DNA of 64,000 nt from Brachycybe producta (GCA_036925085.1 JAUPFP010000102.1:1-64000); one strand, 5' to 3'; positions 1-12,149 are shown, counted from the first letter of the stretch. The notes: generated by a model not told the origin, from the letters alone. Numbers and translations: made by a program.

Positions 1-1
1 A

Positions 2-343
2 GCACAGGGACGGCAGCTGTACAGCTTCATTCCGGAGGTTGTCCATGGGGCAGGGCTCGTGACCGGGAAGCTGCTGCAGCTGCTGACAGGCCATGGCCCA
101 TTTCAGTCGTATCTCTTCCGGTTCAAGCTGCGGAACCACCAGAACTGCCAGTGTGCTGGTGGCCCTGACACACTGCACCACATCTTGTATGAATGTACAC
201 TTCCAAAAAGGGTGCAGGCCAGGGGACGGCTGGCACACACAACAACGAGAAGTGGACACCAGTGGCCTCTCGAGACAGACGGAATGCTGGATGATGGGAG
301 GCTACAGGCTGAGCTCCGCCGGTTTGCAGTGGTAGCAGTCTGA
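2..343 (+). mobile_element. 3' end of non-LTR retrotransposon ORF2 (reverse transcriptase C-terminus)
   Basis: The frame is open from the left edge to a TGA at 341-343. It encodes the typical segment after the reverse-transcriptase domain of Jockey/R1-like LINEs: a TGHGPFQSYL..F motif followed by a cysteine/histidine cluster (CQC, then HH and YEC). In the family this C-terminal zinc-knuckle-like region ends ORF2. The 5' part lies outside the window. No stop or frameshift interrupts the visible part, so the copy may be young, but an open frame over 340 bases is weak evidence of activity. The family name is inferred from motifs only. Confidence 0.75.
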
Positions 344-417
344 ATATGAGGGAGGAAGCCTGGAGGTTTCTAATGAGGACCAAGCCTAGTTCTCTTTTCT
401 TATCCAAGTACTCCACT

Positions 418-860
418 CACAGGGGCGCTTCGACCGCGCCATCCGTTTCCATTACTTTCAGGGGCGCTTCGACCGCGCCATCCGTTTCCATTACTTTCAG
501 GGGTGCTTCGACCGCGCCATCCGTTTCCATTACTTTCAGGGGTGCTTCGACCGCGCCATCCGTTTACTTTCAGGGGCGCTTCGACCGAGCCATCCGTTTA
601 CTTTCAGGGGCGCTTAGACCGCGCCATCGGTTTCCATTACTTTCAGGGGCGCTTCGGACCGCGCCATCGGTTTCCATTACTTTCAGGGGCGCTTCGGACC
701 GCGCCATCGGTTTCCATTACTTTCAGGGGCGCTTCGACCGCGCCATCGGTTTCCATTACTTTCAGGGGCGCTTCGACCGCGCCATCCGTTCCCATTACTT
801 TCAGGGGCGCTTCGACCGCGCCATTCGTTTTCTTTGAGGCGCGCTTCGCTCGCGCCATTC
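418..860. repeat. GC-rich minisatellite, ~40 bp unit
   Basis: About eleven copies of a unit containing GGGGCGCTTCGACCGCGCC followed by ATCCGTTTCCATTACTTTCA. The period is about 39-40 bp, with shorter units near 555-610. It starts shortly after the retrotransposon ORF stop, so it may be the element's 3' tail repeat or an independent satellite. Open frames through it are repeat artefacts. Confidence 0.9.
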
Positions 861-952
861 GTCTGTGGTATACCTATTCTAGTGTTGATGTAATATAGGT
901 GGAACAGGCCTAAAGCCTCATGGCGGGTGGGCCTTTAAACCCAATTACAGAG

Positions 953-1630
953 AGGGAGGGAGAGAGAGAGAGAGGAAGGGAGAGAGGGAGAGAGAGAGAG
1001 GAAGGGAGAGAGGGAAAGAGAGAGGAAGGGAGAGAGGAAGGGAGAGAGAGAGAGAGGAAGGGAGAGAGAGAGAGAGAGGAAGGGAGAGAGGGAGAGAGAG
1101 AGAGAGGAAGGGAGAGAGGGAGAGAGAGAGAGGAAGGGAGAGAGGGAGAGAGAGAGAGGAAGGGAGAGAGGGAAAGAGAGAGAGAGGAAGGGAGAGAGAG
1201 AGGAAGGGAGAGAGGGAGAGAGAGAGAGAGGAAGGGAGAGAGAGAGAGAGAGAGGAAGGAAGAGAGGGAGAGAGGAAGGGAGAGAGGGAGAGAGGAAGGG
1301 AGAGAGGGAGAGAGGAAGGGAGGGAGAGAGGGAGAGAGGGAGAGGGAGAGAGGGAGAGGGAGAGAGGAAGGGAGAGAGGGAGAGAGGAAGGGAGAGAGGG
1401 AGAGAGGAAGGGAGACAGGGAGAGAGGGAAAGAGGGAAAGAGGGAGAGGGAGGGATGAAAGAATGATCGGAGGGAGAGAGGGAAAGGGAGGGATGAAAGA
1501 ATGAACGGAGGGAGAGATGGAGAGAGGGAGAGAGGAAGTGAGGAAGGGAGGGGGAGAGGGAGGAAGAGGGGGAGATGGGGAGAGGGAGAGGGTTTTAGGG
1601 AGGGAGGAAGGGAAGGAGGGAGGGAGGAAA
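953..1630. repeat. GA-rich low-complexity block (GGGAGAGA/GGAA)
   Basis: Nearly pure purine on the + strand, built from GGGAGAGAGGAA-like units for about 680 bp. Long Ser/Pro/Leu or Arg/Glu/Gly reading frames on both strands are composition artefacts. Such polypurine tracts can form triplex (H-DNA). Confidence 0.95.
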
Positions 1631-1850
1631 CAAATGGCGACTAAATTGGACCCAAAATGGCGGCTAAATGGACCCACAATGGCGGGGGAAAAAACAGAAA
1701 ATGGGCGGCGAAAATGGAAACAAAAAGGCGGCAAAATTGACATAAAGTGGCGGCGAAAATTGACACAAAATTACGGCAAAAATAAACACAAAATGGCCGA
1801 GAAAATGGACACAAAATGGCGGCAAAAATGGCCGCAAAATGAGGCGAAAT
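1631..1850 (+). repeat. Degenerate AAAATGGCGGC minisatellite
   Basis: About ten imperfect copies of a ~21 bp unit with the core AAAATGGCGGC followed by AAAATTGACAC or a similar spacer. Each intact unit contains the YY1/Pleiohomeotic core (GCCAT on the reverse strand). No coding potential is credible. Confidence 0.85.
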
Positions 1851-1854
1851 AAAT

Positions 1855-2111
1855 TTGGGAGTCTCATTTTGGCCTAATTTGGTCTAAATTTGGAAGCTGA
1901 CAGGTCTGTATCTATAGGAGGCTATGACCCAACAAATTTTACTGCAAGGCATGCACACTTGCCAGTGGAAACAATCCGTTGTGTCTATTCCGCCCTCTTG
2001 TGAACACTAATTGAACTAAATATTTTTATTGACTAATTTACCCACGAGTGGCACCACTGTTGTCGCAAGTCTTTCGCTTGCTTGTTCACTTGTCATTCTG
2101 GGTATTCCCTT
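1855..2111. other. Unique-looking non-coding stretch
   Basis: Mixed-composition sequence with no credible reading frame and no repeat I recognise elsewhere in the window. Confidence 0.5.
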
Positions 2112-2345
2112 GTTGATGTTTTCTAAAATAAACTTTTTATAGACAAAAATTACAAAATATGTGCTTAAAGTTAATGATTTTCAAACTGATAAAAATGCAT
2201 ATTTTGAAAGATTTTAATATGAAAATGCCCTATATATGATTAAGCTACCTTTCTAGTTTCTAAAAAAAAACTTTCTAGTTTCTCTTAATTTTGTCCCTGA
2301 AAGAAAGAATAATCTTGAGCTCGAAAATCTGCTGTTCATAAACAA
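2112..2345. mobile_element. Foldback element FB1, partial copy
   Basis: Right-hand part of the FB1 family: core with AAATAAACTTTTTATAGAC, then GAAAGATTTTAATATGAAAA, TTCTAGTTTCTAA and a terminal GAAAATCTGCTGTTCATAAA. It is followed directly by a second copy. Confidence 0.75.
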
Positions 2346-2760
2346 TCGACTTCTTTGATTATTCTATGTTTCAGAGACTATTTAGAGAACTTTAGAAAAT
2401 TTATTAAGAGAAATTTAGAGAAACTAGAAAGTGTTTTTAAAAACTAGAAGGATAGCTCAATTACGTAAGGGTAAATTACTTATCGATAGCTTCTAAAATT
2501 TTAAAATATCATCTGCTTAAAGTTGGCTCATTTTGAAAGGGACATAAACAGCTTATTTTGAAAGATATGAACACGAAAATACCCTTAAGTGATTGAGCTG
2601 CCTTTCTACTTTTTAAAACACTTTAAAAGTTTCTCTTAAAATAGCTCATACAGGAGAAGCAAAAACAAAATAAATATCTATTGAGCCACCTTAATTTTGC
2701 TCATCTGAAAGACAGAAGAAAAAGAGTTCGAAAATCAGCTGTTCATAAACCAACTTAAAT
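2346..2760. mobile_element. Foldback element FB1, near-complete copy
   Basis: The left arm (GATTATTCTATGTTTCAG, GTGTTTTTAAAAACTAGAAGG) and the right arm (TTTTGAAAGATATGAACACG, CTCTTAA, AGTTCGAAAATCAGCTG TTCATAAACC) are inverted relative to each other around a ~60 bp AT-rich centre. No ORF is present. It is a non-autonomous DNA element by structure. Confidence 0.8.
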
Positions 2761-4343
2761 GAGAGGGGTTTTTTTATTGTTGTGTTTATTCATTCAACAT
2801 GTTCCTTTTTTGTGTGTGTTGGTGGCGCAATGATAATTTCAAATATTTGCTCATCAACTGAGAGAAAACAGTCAAGACTCTAAAAAAAAACCTCATATAA
2901 GAAAATTATATTTTATGCTTAATCATTCTAATGTGCTTTTTTTATTATTTACTTTTGACGTTTGTTGATTGACATTTGAGGTGCAATTGTGGGGGTGGAT
3001 GGACAGGTAGATAATAATAATTGGAGGCGGATGTGTGGTGGCAGCATCATTACATTTCACTTTAGAATGTTTTTTTTTTCTTATTTAGTCATTCCGATAA
3101 GATAGGTAAGATAGGGGCCCGAGTGGGCCTGAGTCCTCACAAGAGCACTGAGTGTGCTAGAGAGAAGGGACCTCGTTATTGAATAAGACTGTCATATTTA
3201 GCTCAAAAACACTGTAAAATTCACAAAAGAAAATTACAAAATTTTCTCATTGTGTATAATATGCAGTGTACAATATTTGCACAAGCAATGACATCATGCA
3301 GTATGACTGTCACAATTTCTGCAATGAGGCCCCCAGTTTATGATCTAAACAAGAGATCGACGGTGTTGGCCGTCAGTCACCTGCTATAGAACAGAGGGAC
3401 ACAAACAAAATAAATATATATTCAACCACCTTAATTAAAATGAAAATTAATGAATAAAAAATTAAATAAATTAATTAATTTTTTTTAAAAAAAATGAATT
3501 AAGAAATCAATAAATAAAAAAGACTGGTGAGGTTTGGAAATAAGGGGATGTGGAGGGTGGGCGATGGACCCACATATTTTTCTAAAAAAGAAAATATGAA
3601 TGACTTTGATTTTCTATTCTTTTCTTAAAACAACCCCCCCCCCACAACCCGTTTTCAACCTAACTTTCTTCAAAATGCAAAAAAAAGGAATGATTAGACC
3701 TAATTTAGTTATATGAAGAAGACATATGAATAAGGGGGGGAGGGGGGAGGAAGGTGAGGGAAGTGGGGGACCACCCGTGAATTAGAGCTCATCTCTCACA
3801 ACAGGTGAGAAAAGTAAACATCAGCTTAAAACATATGATGGTTGGATGGACCACACGCGAGGGCCAACATTTTTACGTTCATAACCAACACAACACATCA
3901 TAATTTGTTTACACTCTCCCCCCCCCCCCCTCCCTTCTCTCCACCTACCCACCCCATCATTTTCTTCCTCACTTAATTCACTATAATGTAAATTGTATAG
4001 GACGATTTAATTGACACATGTCTTCAAACTTGTTATGAAACGATTTTTACAACGTTTAATGGTCAGTTTAGTATATACACCAGTAGAGAGTTGATAAAAA
4101 CAGTCCCCATTTTATTATTATCATGTCAGAGGGTGTGCACACGCATGGGTTTTCATTTTGACCCGTGCATGAAAAGAGGAAAAGAAGAGGAGGTGGAGGT
4201 GCCCACCTATCTTATGCTCCTAACACACACACTTTGGAATTTGTTTTGTTTCCTGCAACTTTTATACATTCATGTCATTGTTCCAAGTTAGGTGTGATAG
4301 ACACACAGAGTAAGAATAGTAAACAACACACTGTAACACTGTT

Positions 4344-4374
<31 letters not shown>

Positions 4375-5244
4375 AAGAAGAGTGAGTACACACAGTATTA
4401 AGAGCACACACAGTGTAAAAACACACATCAAGTAAGAGCACAGAGAACGGTTCAGCAGTATAAGTCAGCACGCAAACAAAGAGCATAGACCTGTAAATTG
4501 GAATTGAAAAGTGAGGTTGCAAGAGTTTGGAGGACCAAAAAAAGACCTAGTGTTGCATTGCATTTTGGGAATAAATGAACTGTTAGGGCGCTAAAAATGC
4601 TTCATGATGGGCCAGCATGAACAGAAACAGATAAATTGGTGACAAAACTTCTAAAAAAAAAAAAAAAAAAAAAAATTAGACGCCTATATGACAAAGAGCA
4701 TGAAGAGAACACACATGCAAGGTAAGATCACACACACAGAGAGAGAAAGAGTAAGTGACTGAAAGTGACCACACGCACTTTTTAAAAGAAAACACACACA
4801 TGCAAAAAGGGAGAAAAACACACAAGACACGACGATTTTCTTGTTTGGTGTTTTGAAAAGTGAAAAAGCACAAATTCATACACGATTTTTTTTTCTACTT
4901 CTTCCTCTCTCTCTCCCTTTACAATTTTAAAAAAACGCTGACTTGAACAAGATGTATATAATTTGTTTAATGGGCGGTTGTTGAGGAGGAGCTCGTCAAT
5001 TATTGTGATGTGCAACCCTTCGTGAACATTACGTGGTCAAAACCATTTACTATCTTTTCTATACATCCTTGTATAGAAGGAATAAATATAGACCTAAACT
5101 GTGGACCGGTGTGACTCAACACACATCCATCAGCTTATTTACTGATGGACATACCGAGGACCTTACCAAGCCCCACTAATTATACAGCTGCCATTGCATA
5201 ACTGAATGGCCACTGACAGAAACACCAAAAGCCACATATTCCTA
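2761..5244. other. Gene-free AT-rich stretch with simple repeats
   Basis: No credible coding sequence. It contains poly-pyrimidine and poly-C runs (3637-3645, 3920-3932), a CA/GA microsatellite near 4343-4375 and a 23-base A run at 4653-4675. Short open frames are low-complexity artefacts. Confidence 0.7.
4653..4675. repeat. Poly(A) run, 23 bases
   Basis: Uninterrupted A tract. It could be the tail of an old retroposed sequence, but I recognise no body upstream. Confidence 0.9.
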
Positions 5245-5412
5245 TAAGGGTCTTGGGCATACTTTCTATGGTTGATTTCGCCTGTCAAGGTCCGGCTTTT
5301 CCTTTCATAGCAATTCATTTGCAACCATAACTCAGACTTCTGCGACAACATTTTGCAGTCAATATCGACCACCAAAAGTAGTCTGTGTGCACTGTACCAA
5401 TGGCCTAAGATT
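5245..5412. mobile_element. MITE family M3 (ACCACTTTTGGTGGTCGA), diverged copy
   Basis: The left end has CTTGGGCATAC and TGGTTGATTTCG. The right end has TTTTGCAGTCAATATCGACC then ACCAAAAGTAGTCTGTGTG. The ends are inverted copies of each other, as in the better copies at 12,366-12,690 and 50,679-50,855. Short open frames across it have no recognisable product. Confidence 0.65.
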
Positions 5413-5744
5413 GAATATAGTAAAAAAGGTATCTGATTAGTGGTCACCATCCCAACAAATATAAAACAAGGTTCCATAATTGGCCTGAGGTAGACAGAAT
5501 CCTTGACATTGAGATTTAGGAGAGAGGGGAGATCTTAGTAACATCTTCTGATGTGCGATATTGTGCTTGATGAACCTGGGGGGGAGGGTTGTTGTAAGTG
5601 AAAAAAAAAACAAGCTGAGGAACAACTTGTTTAATGCTTCAAGCCTTCGCAACAAACATCCGTTATCTATAGTATTCATATTATTTAGAGCAATTTTGTT
5701 CATGTTGTTATTTGGCGCCAATCATTTAATATATATAATGGGGG

Positions 5745-5750
<6 letters not shown>

Positions 5751-5789
<39 letters not shown>
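5751..5789. repeat. (CT)n microsatellite
   Basis: About 19 uninterrupted CT dinucleotides. Confidence 0.95.
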
Positions 5790-5795
<6 letters not shown>

Positions 5796-6519
5796 TTACA
5801 AATGAATAAAGAGATTTTTACTTCAACAACCTTTATTCATTATCTTGATGCTAACATTTTTATTTGTGTGTTGTGTTGTGTGTGTCACTAGAAAATATTT
5901 TCAACAGAGAGATATTATTGGAGGGTCATAAGTACCAAATTATTGTTCTTCTAAACCTTTATCTTAAGTATTTTTCCTATATCTTGTTTTATTATTTTTC
6001 TCTCATAATTTGCACTCAAGGAAGTTATTGCAAATACAGAGGTGTTTCAATAAAAAAAATATTTACACCCTGTATATAAGAGGTATATATAATTGCACCA
6101 ATAGCAACTATAAGTTCTTTAAAAAAAAAGTCTCCGTTGGCAACTTTGAACAATGCCACCCACTTATTTCTCTTCTTTTTTTTTTTCTATTCTTCTTTTA
6201 TTTTGAGCAATGTTGCAGATAAAGAATAAAAGAAGATGTAGATGTGTCATTGTGAAAATGATTTCAATAGAGATATCAAATGCAAAATTGCAAAGTACAA
6301 TGCGAATGAGAATGAAACATATAACAACAAAAAATATGAAATTTAAATACCATTTTTTATCAACATTTACTTATTAATGGATCAAATTACTTTGCCCCTT
6401 TTTTTTCGCACTGTGTGTTCAATTCGATTGAATATCAATAAAAAAAATATCTTAAGTTAACGGAATTAAAGTGATAAGAGAAGCTTTGTACATTATTATA
6501 TGAATGATTAGAAATGCTG

Positions 6520-6672
6520 CGGGTTACTGCAACATTAGTGTCTGTCACAAGTATGTTTGTACCAGAATTTGTATATGTGTTCGTATCTGTCACAAATGGA
6601 ATTCTTTCCTGGTGCTTTGTGTCTTGTTATACAATGTGTGTTTATGAATGTCACAAGTATATTTCCACCCTA

Positions 6673-6718
<46 letters not shown>

Positions 6719-7010
6719 GTAGTATTTGAATAACTACTCAGTAAGAAATCAAAGAAGGCCTGTGGCAAAAAAAAGACAAAAGTCCAATTGCAGCATGCAT
6801 GCCTACATATAATAAGTGTGTGTTAGTAACAAATGTGTTGCTTCCAGAATTTCTTTGTGTCTATCAGTATTCGTTTCAGAGTATATACAGTATATATGTG
6901 GATACCATGTTCCTTCTTTGTATGTGTGTGTGTTTCCACCTTTATATGTGTTAGCTTGTGTCTTTGTGACAAATGTATGTGTCCATCCCTCTGTATATGT
7001 GTGACATGAG
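6520..7010. repeat. Degenerate GT-rich repeat with TGTCACAA core
   Basis: Imperfect repetition of GTGTCTGTCACAAGTATGTTT-like units with a perfect TG run at 6677-6714. The same style of sequence occurs at 25,950-26,570 and, reverse-complemented, at 52,490-53,210. Confidence 0.6.
6677..6714. repeat. (TG)n microsatellite
   Basis: About 19 perfect TG units inside the GT-rich degenerate repeat. Confidence 0.95.
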
Positions 7011-9096
7011 CAATTTTTGTTCCATGTGGATTCTATAAGTCAAATTTAAAGCAGACAAAAGTAGAATTGACTAAATACAATTGTTGCTGGACACACAATA
7101 TCAAAGAATCACAACAACATAAAAAAAAGGTGGTGTTAATCTTTTAGTGTCCCTTTATAATAGATAGATAGATAGATAGATGCCAAAAGCCTCAGAAATA
7201 CACTAAAACAGGTGTATTCGTTTTTATCTCTACATATATTGTATATCAGTGAGAGTTAAATAAGTTGTGTGGACAACAGATTGATTGACATCTATTCCTC
7301 CCCTCCCTCCCCTCCTTTTCTCTTTTCCAATCTATAGATATACAACATATGCAAGTGTAAATCACAAACTCATATTGATGAGTTCGTTTTCTATTTTCAA
7401 CCCAACCACCCTCAAAAAAAAAAAAGAAGTTTGAAACAAAAATTGCCACTTGTTGAATATATTTTTTCTTGATGGGATTTTGACAACTCATCTTTTCATG
7501 TCTTAAGAAAACCTTTAGGAATTCTTTTGTAATCCATAAATTCAAGGCACATGTACAAATTTTTATAACGAGTCCTTGTTTCAGTACAAAACTAAAAGCA
7601 AAAAGGAGGATGTAGTAAAGGGGGGGGGAGTGTAGGTGGGCAATATAAGAGATATTTCCAGTTAATTTCAAGGAGAAACTTATCAAATTATCAAACTTAT
7701 AATATGAAAGAAGAAACCCCATTCACTTTTTTTTTTACCTTTGTTGCTTTTGAGAGCAACAGAGAGTCATTTGTGACCGCGGAAAAAAAAAGAGATTTTG
7801 AATGGATGGATGTCAAATGTTTGTACTTTGACTAAATAAAAAACGGGATCAACTACAACAAAATGACATCAGATCTGAAATCAGGCGCATATTTAAAAAA
7901 AAATTAACCCGGCTCAACTTTCTAATTTCAGAGTATAATCAGTTGGTAAGCATGCAAATTTAGGGAGAAAAAAAAAACAATGGAATATAACTTGTTGTTC
8001 AACATGTGACAATTAAAATAATGAAGAAATTAAAAGTGGGTTTAGAAACTATAGAAGAGTAAATAAATCTCTTAAAGCGATTTTCATCTTTCATATAGTT
8101 TGAAAACTACTTATGACATTTTCAAAATGTCATTATTTGTTTTTCAATTCAAAGTTGGAAACATCAATGCAACAAAGGTCTATAGGAATCCTTGAATCCC
8201 TTTTTTTATATTGTTTTCAATCCTTTGTGACACCACAAAACCACAACTGGAGCTCGTGGTTCAGTGGTTCAACCCCCCTCTAGTTTTTAAAGGTCAAGAA
8301 CTTTCTGCATGATTTAGTCTAATAAAACTCTTGATTGAAGAAGTCCTGTATAGGCAGATGGACCAACGTCACAATCTATTTTTTAATCAAAATATTGCTG
8401 ATTTTGAAATAGGTCCTATACTATCTATGTCATTGGTGATATATCATATCACTATGGTGTTTTGCAAAATTCAAAAATGTGGTTAAAAAATCTGCAAGCA
8501 ATTTTTTTTATTGCTTTTGCTCATAATATTGCTACGCAATGTGCATGTTCAGTGGATATAGATAACAACCTTTTTACACTGAAAAACCCAGATAGTTTTT
8601 GTAAAACAAAAACAAAAAATGAGCTCCTGACTTTGCAGCATTGCAGAGAACGGATTTCTATGTTTTGGAATATTTTTTATTGACTTCACAAAATTATTGA
8701 AATGTATTTTATTTGGACTTCAAATGTTTTAAATAATGAATAGGGTTTTTTGTTTCTTTAAGTTGAAACCATGTTCAGTAGGTTCAAGTAGAAGTTCCAA
8801 GTGCAAAGTGTTCTTCTTATATTTACAGTAGACCTTAAGTTAGATCCGTGTTGGTCTTACTTGAAATTCCAGGATTTTTCAGTAATTTCCATCATCGCAT
8901 GCAATTACATTGCAATTTTTTTTTTGTTAAAAATGAAAATTATGAAGCGCACTTTCATAAATGTCCAAAATTTGATGAATAAATTTTTACCACTATATTT
9001 GCAACACTCAAAATGTAATAATAATTATAAAACCAGCGAATATTTTTTTTTGCAACTTAAAAGAGTAACATTTTTCTAGGATTTTTCACCCTCAGT

Positions 9097-9116
9097 ACAC
9101 GTGCACGTGCACGTGC
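9097..9116. repeat. Tandem CACGTG palindromes
   Basis: Three directly repeated units of ACGTGC give three overlapping E-box/bHLH-type CACGTG sites in otherwise AT-rich DNA. Confidence 0.6.
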
Positions 9117-9635
9117 AAAAAAAAAATAACGACCTTTTTGTTTCTGTTGCAATTTTCCAAACTATATTATATACTATTATTATTAAAACTACAGCCTAAA
9201 AATTTAACTCAGGATATAAATGTTGTTGTGCTCATAACATTTAATAAGACATGGATTGACAATAAGCTCGGGTCTGAATCTCTAGGAAGTGTTGTTTGAT
9301 TGGCAGATATTGGTCACACCTCCCTCCTCTGTCTCTTGCAAGAGAATACAGTAAAAGACTTCCTATAATCTGTTGCAGAAATGGCTGTTAATGGTTTCAC
9401 AATAGGAAACTTATCATATAATTTTGCAAATTAGAATCAGTAAAATGTAAAATATTGTAATGTAACTTAAAAATATTGTATATAATAAATAATTGTATTA
9501 TATTATAACATTAAATAACAAACTAATACCTGTGTACTATTGTATAATAATAATAATAATATAGTTAAATTTTTAATTATTAATTGTGAAAATATTATAA
9601 CATTAAATATTAAACTAATAATTATGTAATGATTA

Positions 9636-9944
9636 GGGCTCGGATTTTGATGCAATATCAACCGGAATGTTTCTCAATTTGTGGCCCAAATGCCAATTGT
9701 GAAGTAATCAATCATCATTAGAGCAACTGCAATTATGTTTTTTCTAATAATAAAAAAGCTGGGTAGACAGGCTAGATGTCTGGTTACTATCAGTTGTCAA
9801 CTAGAGTTCTAGCCTCTAATCATTGTTTTTAATTAGAAAGAACAATTGTTTTTTATTATCTAAACGAGATTGCCACTTCACAATTGGCACTTGGGCCACA
9901 AATTGAGAAACATTCCGGTTGATATTGCATCAAAATCCGAGCCC
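9636..9944. mobile_element. MITE family M1, intact copy A (TA-flanked palindrome)
   Basis: 309 bp element beginning GGGCTCGGATTTTGATGC and ending in the reverse complement of that. The terminal inverted repeats are about 70 bp and almost identical. TA dinucleotides flank both ends (9634-9635, 9945-9946), the target duplication typical of Tc1/mariner-class elements. There is no ORF. This is the best-preserved of six copies in the window. Confidence 0.88.
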
Positions 9945-11545
9945 TAGTAATAATGCATACTGATATAGTTGAAATATGAAATATTGTCTAATAAATAATT
10001 AAAAAATATGATAGCATTAAAAAATAAACTAATAATTATGTAATAATGCATACTGATATACTTGTAAAATAATAGTAAAATATAATTATTAAATAAGTAA
10101 ACTAATATATAATTATGTAACACTATATAATAAACATAATTGTAATGTAAAATATCGATTCTAATTGTAAAAAAATGTGTTATAAAACGAGATGTTAACT
10201 TTTATTATGAAACAATAGCTAAGAAAATTTTCAAAAATTGTTAGAAACTAGAATAGTAGACGATTGTGTTAAAAGTATATTTTTTTTTCAATTTCAATTA
10301 CATGTATCTTAAAAAAATAAACATTTTCTATAGCAGTTTGAAATTGAGCAAATTTTACAATTTTTTTTTTTTTGTCTCCATCAACTTTTAATAGAAAAGC
10401 CCTGGTTATTATCATGATTGCAATTATGACTGGTTGTAACTGCAAGAGGCTGACTGAAGTTCTTTATTTTTTTTTTAGCTGTTAAACCTACAATGTCTAT
10501 TGAAACGTTTCTAGTTGATGAAAATGGGCGGAGATATTTACAGCCAAGAGGGCGGGCATATGTTTATAGCTGAAGGTTGAAAGAAGTGGGTTGCCAAAAA
10601 AATAGAGGGAGAAGAAGCAAAAATTGTTCTCTTGAAATATCAACTTTTCTCCTCCCCTTTTTTCTACCTTCAAGTTCTCCTCCTCCATGTCCTCCTCCTC
10701 CTCCTCGCCCCCCCTTATTCTCTTTTCTCTCATTCAACTTCACTCGATGTCGCTCTCAAAAACTCGGAGCATCTCCTCAAGTGCCCACCCTTCTAAATTC
10801 ATTGACAATCGTTTGAAACTCGGGGACCGGAAGCGCACAAACTGAGCTAGAGAGTGAGTGCACTGAGTGGTGGTAAGGGTAACATAGAAGTAACCGGGTT
10901 TCTTTTTTTTTCTTCTTCTTCGGGTCCTTCACTTTTTTTTTTCTAGTCCAAAAAAGAGGGGGGGTCCAACATTTGAGACCAACCTACATTAACCATCCTT
11001 TTGGCAGTACACAACACTTCTTTAACTTCTTGTGTGTATGTGTGTTTGTGTTGTTTTTATTCGGGTACCTCACTCCTGGATAAGGATTGTTTTTTCCTCC
11101 AACCCCACCTCAACCTCACCTCCACTTCCTACCTCTCTCTTTTGGTTCGATCTCTTCTAAAACTCCACTCGAAATCATCTTCTGAAGTCGACAGTATCAC
11201 TTGTCTTTTCTTCCAAAGTTCTTCTTCTTCTTCTTCCACCTCCTCCTCCACTTGTAGTGGTCCTCCTGACACAAGAGGCCATCCGTGTGTTCTTCGTGTG
11301 TCCAAAGGACTCCTCTCTTCGTAAAAAAAAATCCCTTGTTCCTGAACCAATAATTCCTGGATGGAAACAACAAAATTGATAATACCGTTTGGGCGTTTGA
11401 TGCCCTTTTAGAGCGAGAGAGAGAGAGAGAGAGAGAACCAAAAACTAACGACACTTATTCCTGCAAGAAAAGAAAAAAAAATAAGGAGTGAGTGCCAAGT
11501 GACCACAGCACTCAAAAAAAGAGTGGTGCCCCTTGGGACACGGCC
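9945..11545. other. Upstream region of the NK2 homeobox gene
   Basis: AT-rich sequence giving way after about 10,500 to more mixed composition. It holds GC boxes (gggcgg 10,526-10,531; gggcggg 10,550-10,556), long pyrimidine tracts and a GA run near 11,412-11,435. The 5' UTR must lie here, but I cannot place the transcription start or any 5' non-coding exon. A degenerate FB1-like arm may lie at about 10,205-10,345. Confidence 0.5.
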
Positions 11546-12149
11546 ATGTCCCTGAGTCCCAAGCACCACACGACGCCTTTTTCAGTCACCGATATTCTAA
11601 GTCCTATCGAAGAATCATATAATACTACAACAAATCCGAAAAAGTCGTCGTTAAGTAACAGCCTGGAGGTGTGTAGTATCCCGTCCCTCAGTCCCCCTTC
11701 CTATAACAGAAGTGTGAGTAGTAGTAGCGGTAGTAGCAGTACTGGGCCAACATTGCCACCGATTTTATCCGGTTCTCCGTCTCTGACTTCTTCGTCGTCC
11801 ACTTTACTTCAACATCATCATCATCATCATCATTCGAGTGCCGCCGGTCCACTTCATCAGGGACTACATTCGTTTGGTCAACATCAGGCAACTTCAAGTG
11901 CCGGTACGTCTGCCACTGCTACAGCCGCCGCAGCTGCTGCAGCAGCCGCCGCCGCAGCCGCAATGAGTGTGCCAGTAACAAATCCCTACACGCACATGCA
12001 CGTACCGCAATTGTCGCATCACGGGTCAGCGTTTCCGTCTCAGTACTGTAACGGTGCCGATATAAGTCATTATGGAGAGCACGTGCGACAGACGGCCACC
12101 GCTGCTTCGGCTTGGTACGGAGCCTCCACAACGGATCCAAGATTTGCAA
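11546..12149 (+). CDS. Nkx2.1 (scro): Nkx2.1 coding exon 1
   Basis: Codes for residues 1-201 plus the first base of codon 202. The donor A|gtgagt is strong and gives DPRFA|ISRLMGSS across the junction, the same junction motif as insect scarecrow. It contains the TN motif, poly-His and poly-Ala tracts. Confidence 0.93.

Larger units (their letters stand above)
5413..9635. other. Gene-free AT-rich stretch
   Basis: No credible gene. It holds microsatellites (CT at 5751-5789, TG at 6677-6714, GATA at about 7162-7181), a degenerate GT-rich repeat (6520-7010) and a tandem CACGTG block near 9097-9116. The remainder is AT-rich sequence without recognisable features. Confidence 0.65.

Noticed and set aside
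346-898. Repetitive 130-163 codon frames with TFRGASTAPSVSI-like units
   Set aside because: They read through the ~40 bp minisatellite; periodicity of the DNA explains the peptide repeats.
910-1743. 277-codon Ser/Pro/Leu reading frame on the minus strand and its Arg/Glu/Gly counterpart on the plus strand
   Set aside because: Both are translations of a GA-rich simple repeat; no domain and no codon bias beyond the repeat.
7246-7722. 158-codon minus-strand frame
   Set aside because: AT-rich sequence with poly-Phe/Lys stretches; no recognisable domain or conserved motif.
8240-8285. tRNA A-box-like TGGTTCAGTGG
   Set aside because: Matches the A box, but no B box or cloverleaf follows at the right distance; at best a SINE fragment.
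11492-11545. Upstream in-frame ATG adding 18 residues to Nkx2.1
   Set aside because: The family's conserved N-terminus MSLSPKH starts at 11546; the added residues have no known counterpart.
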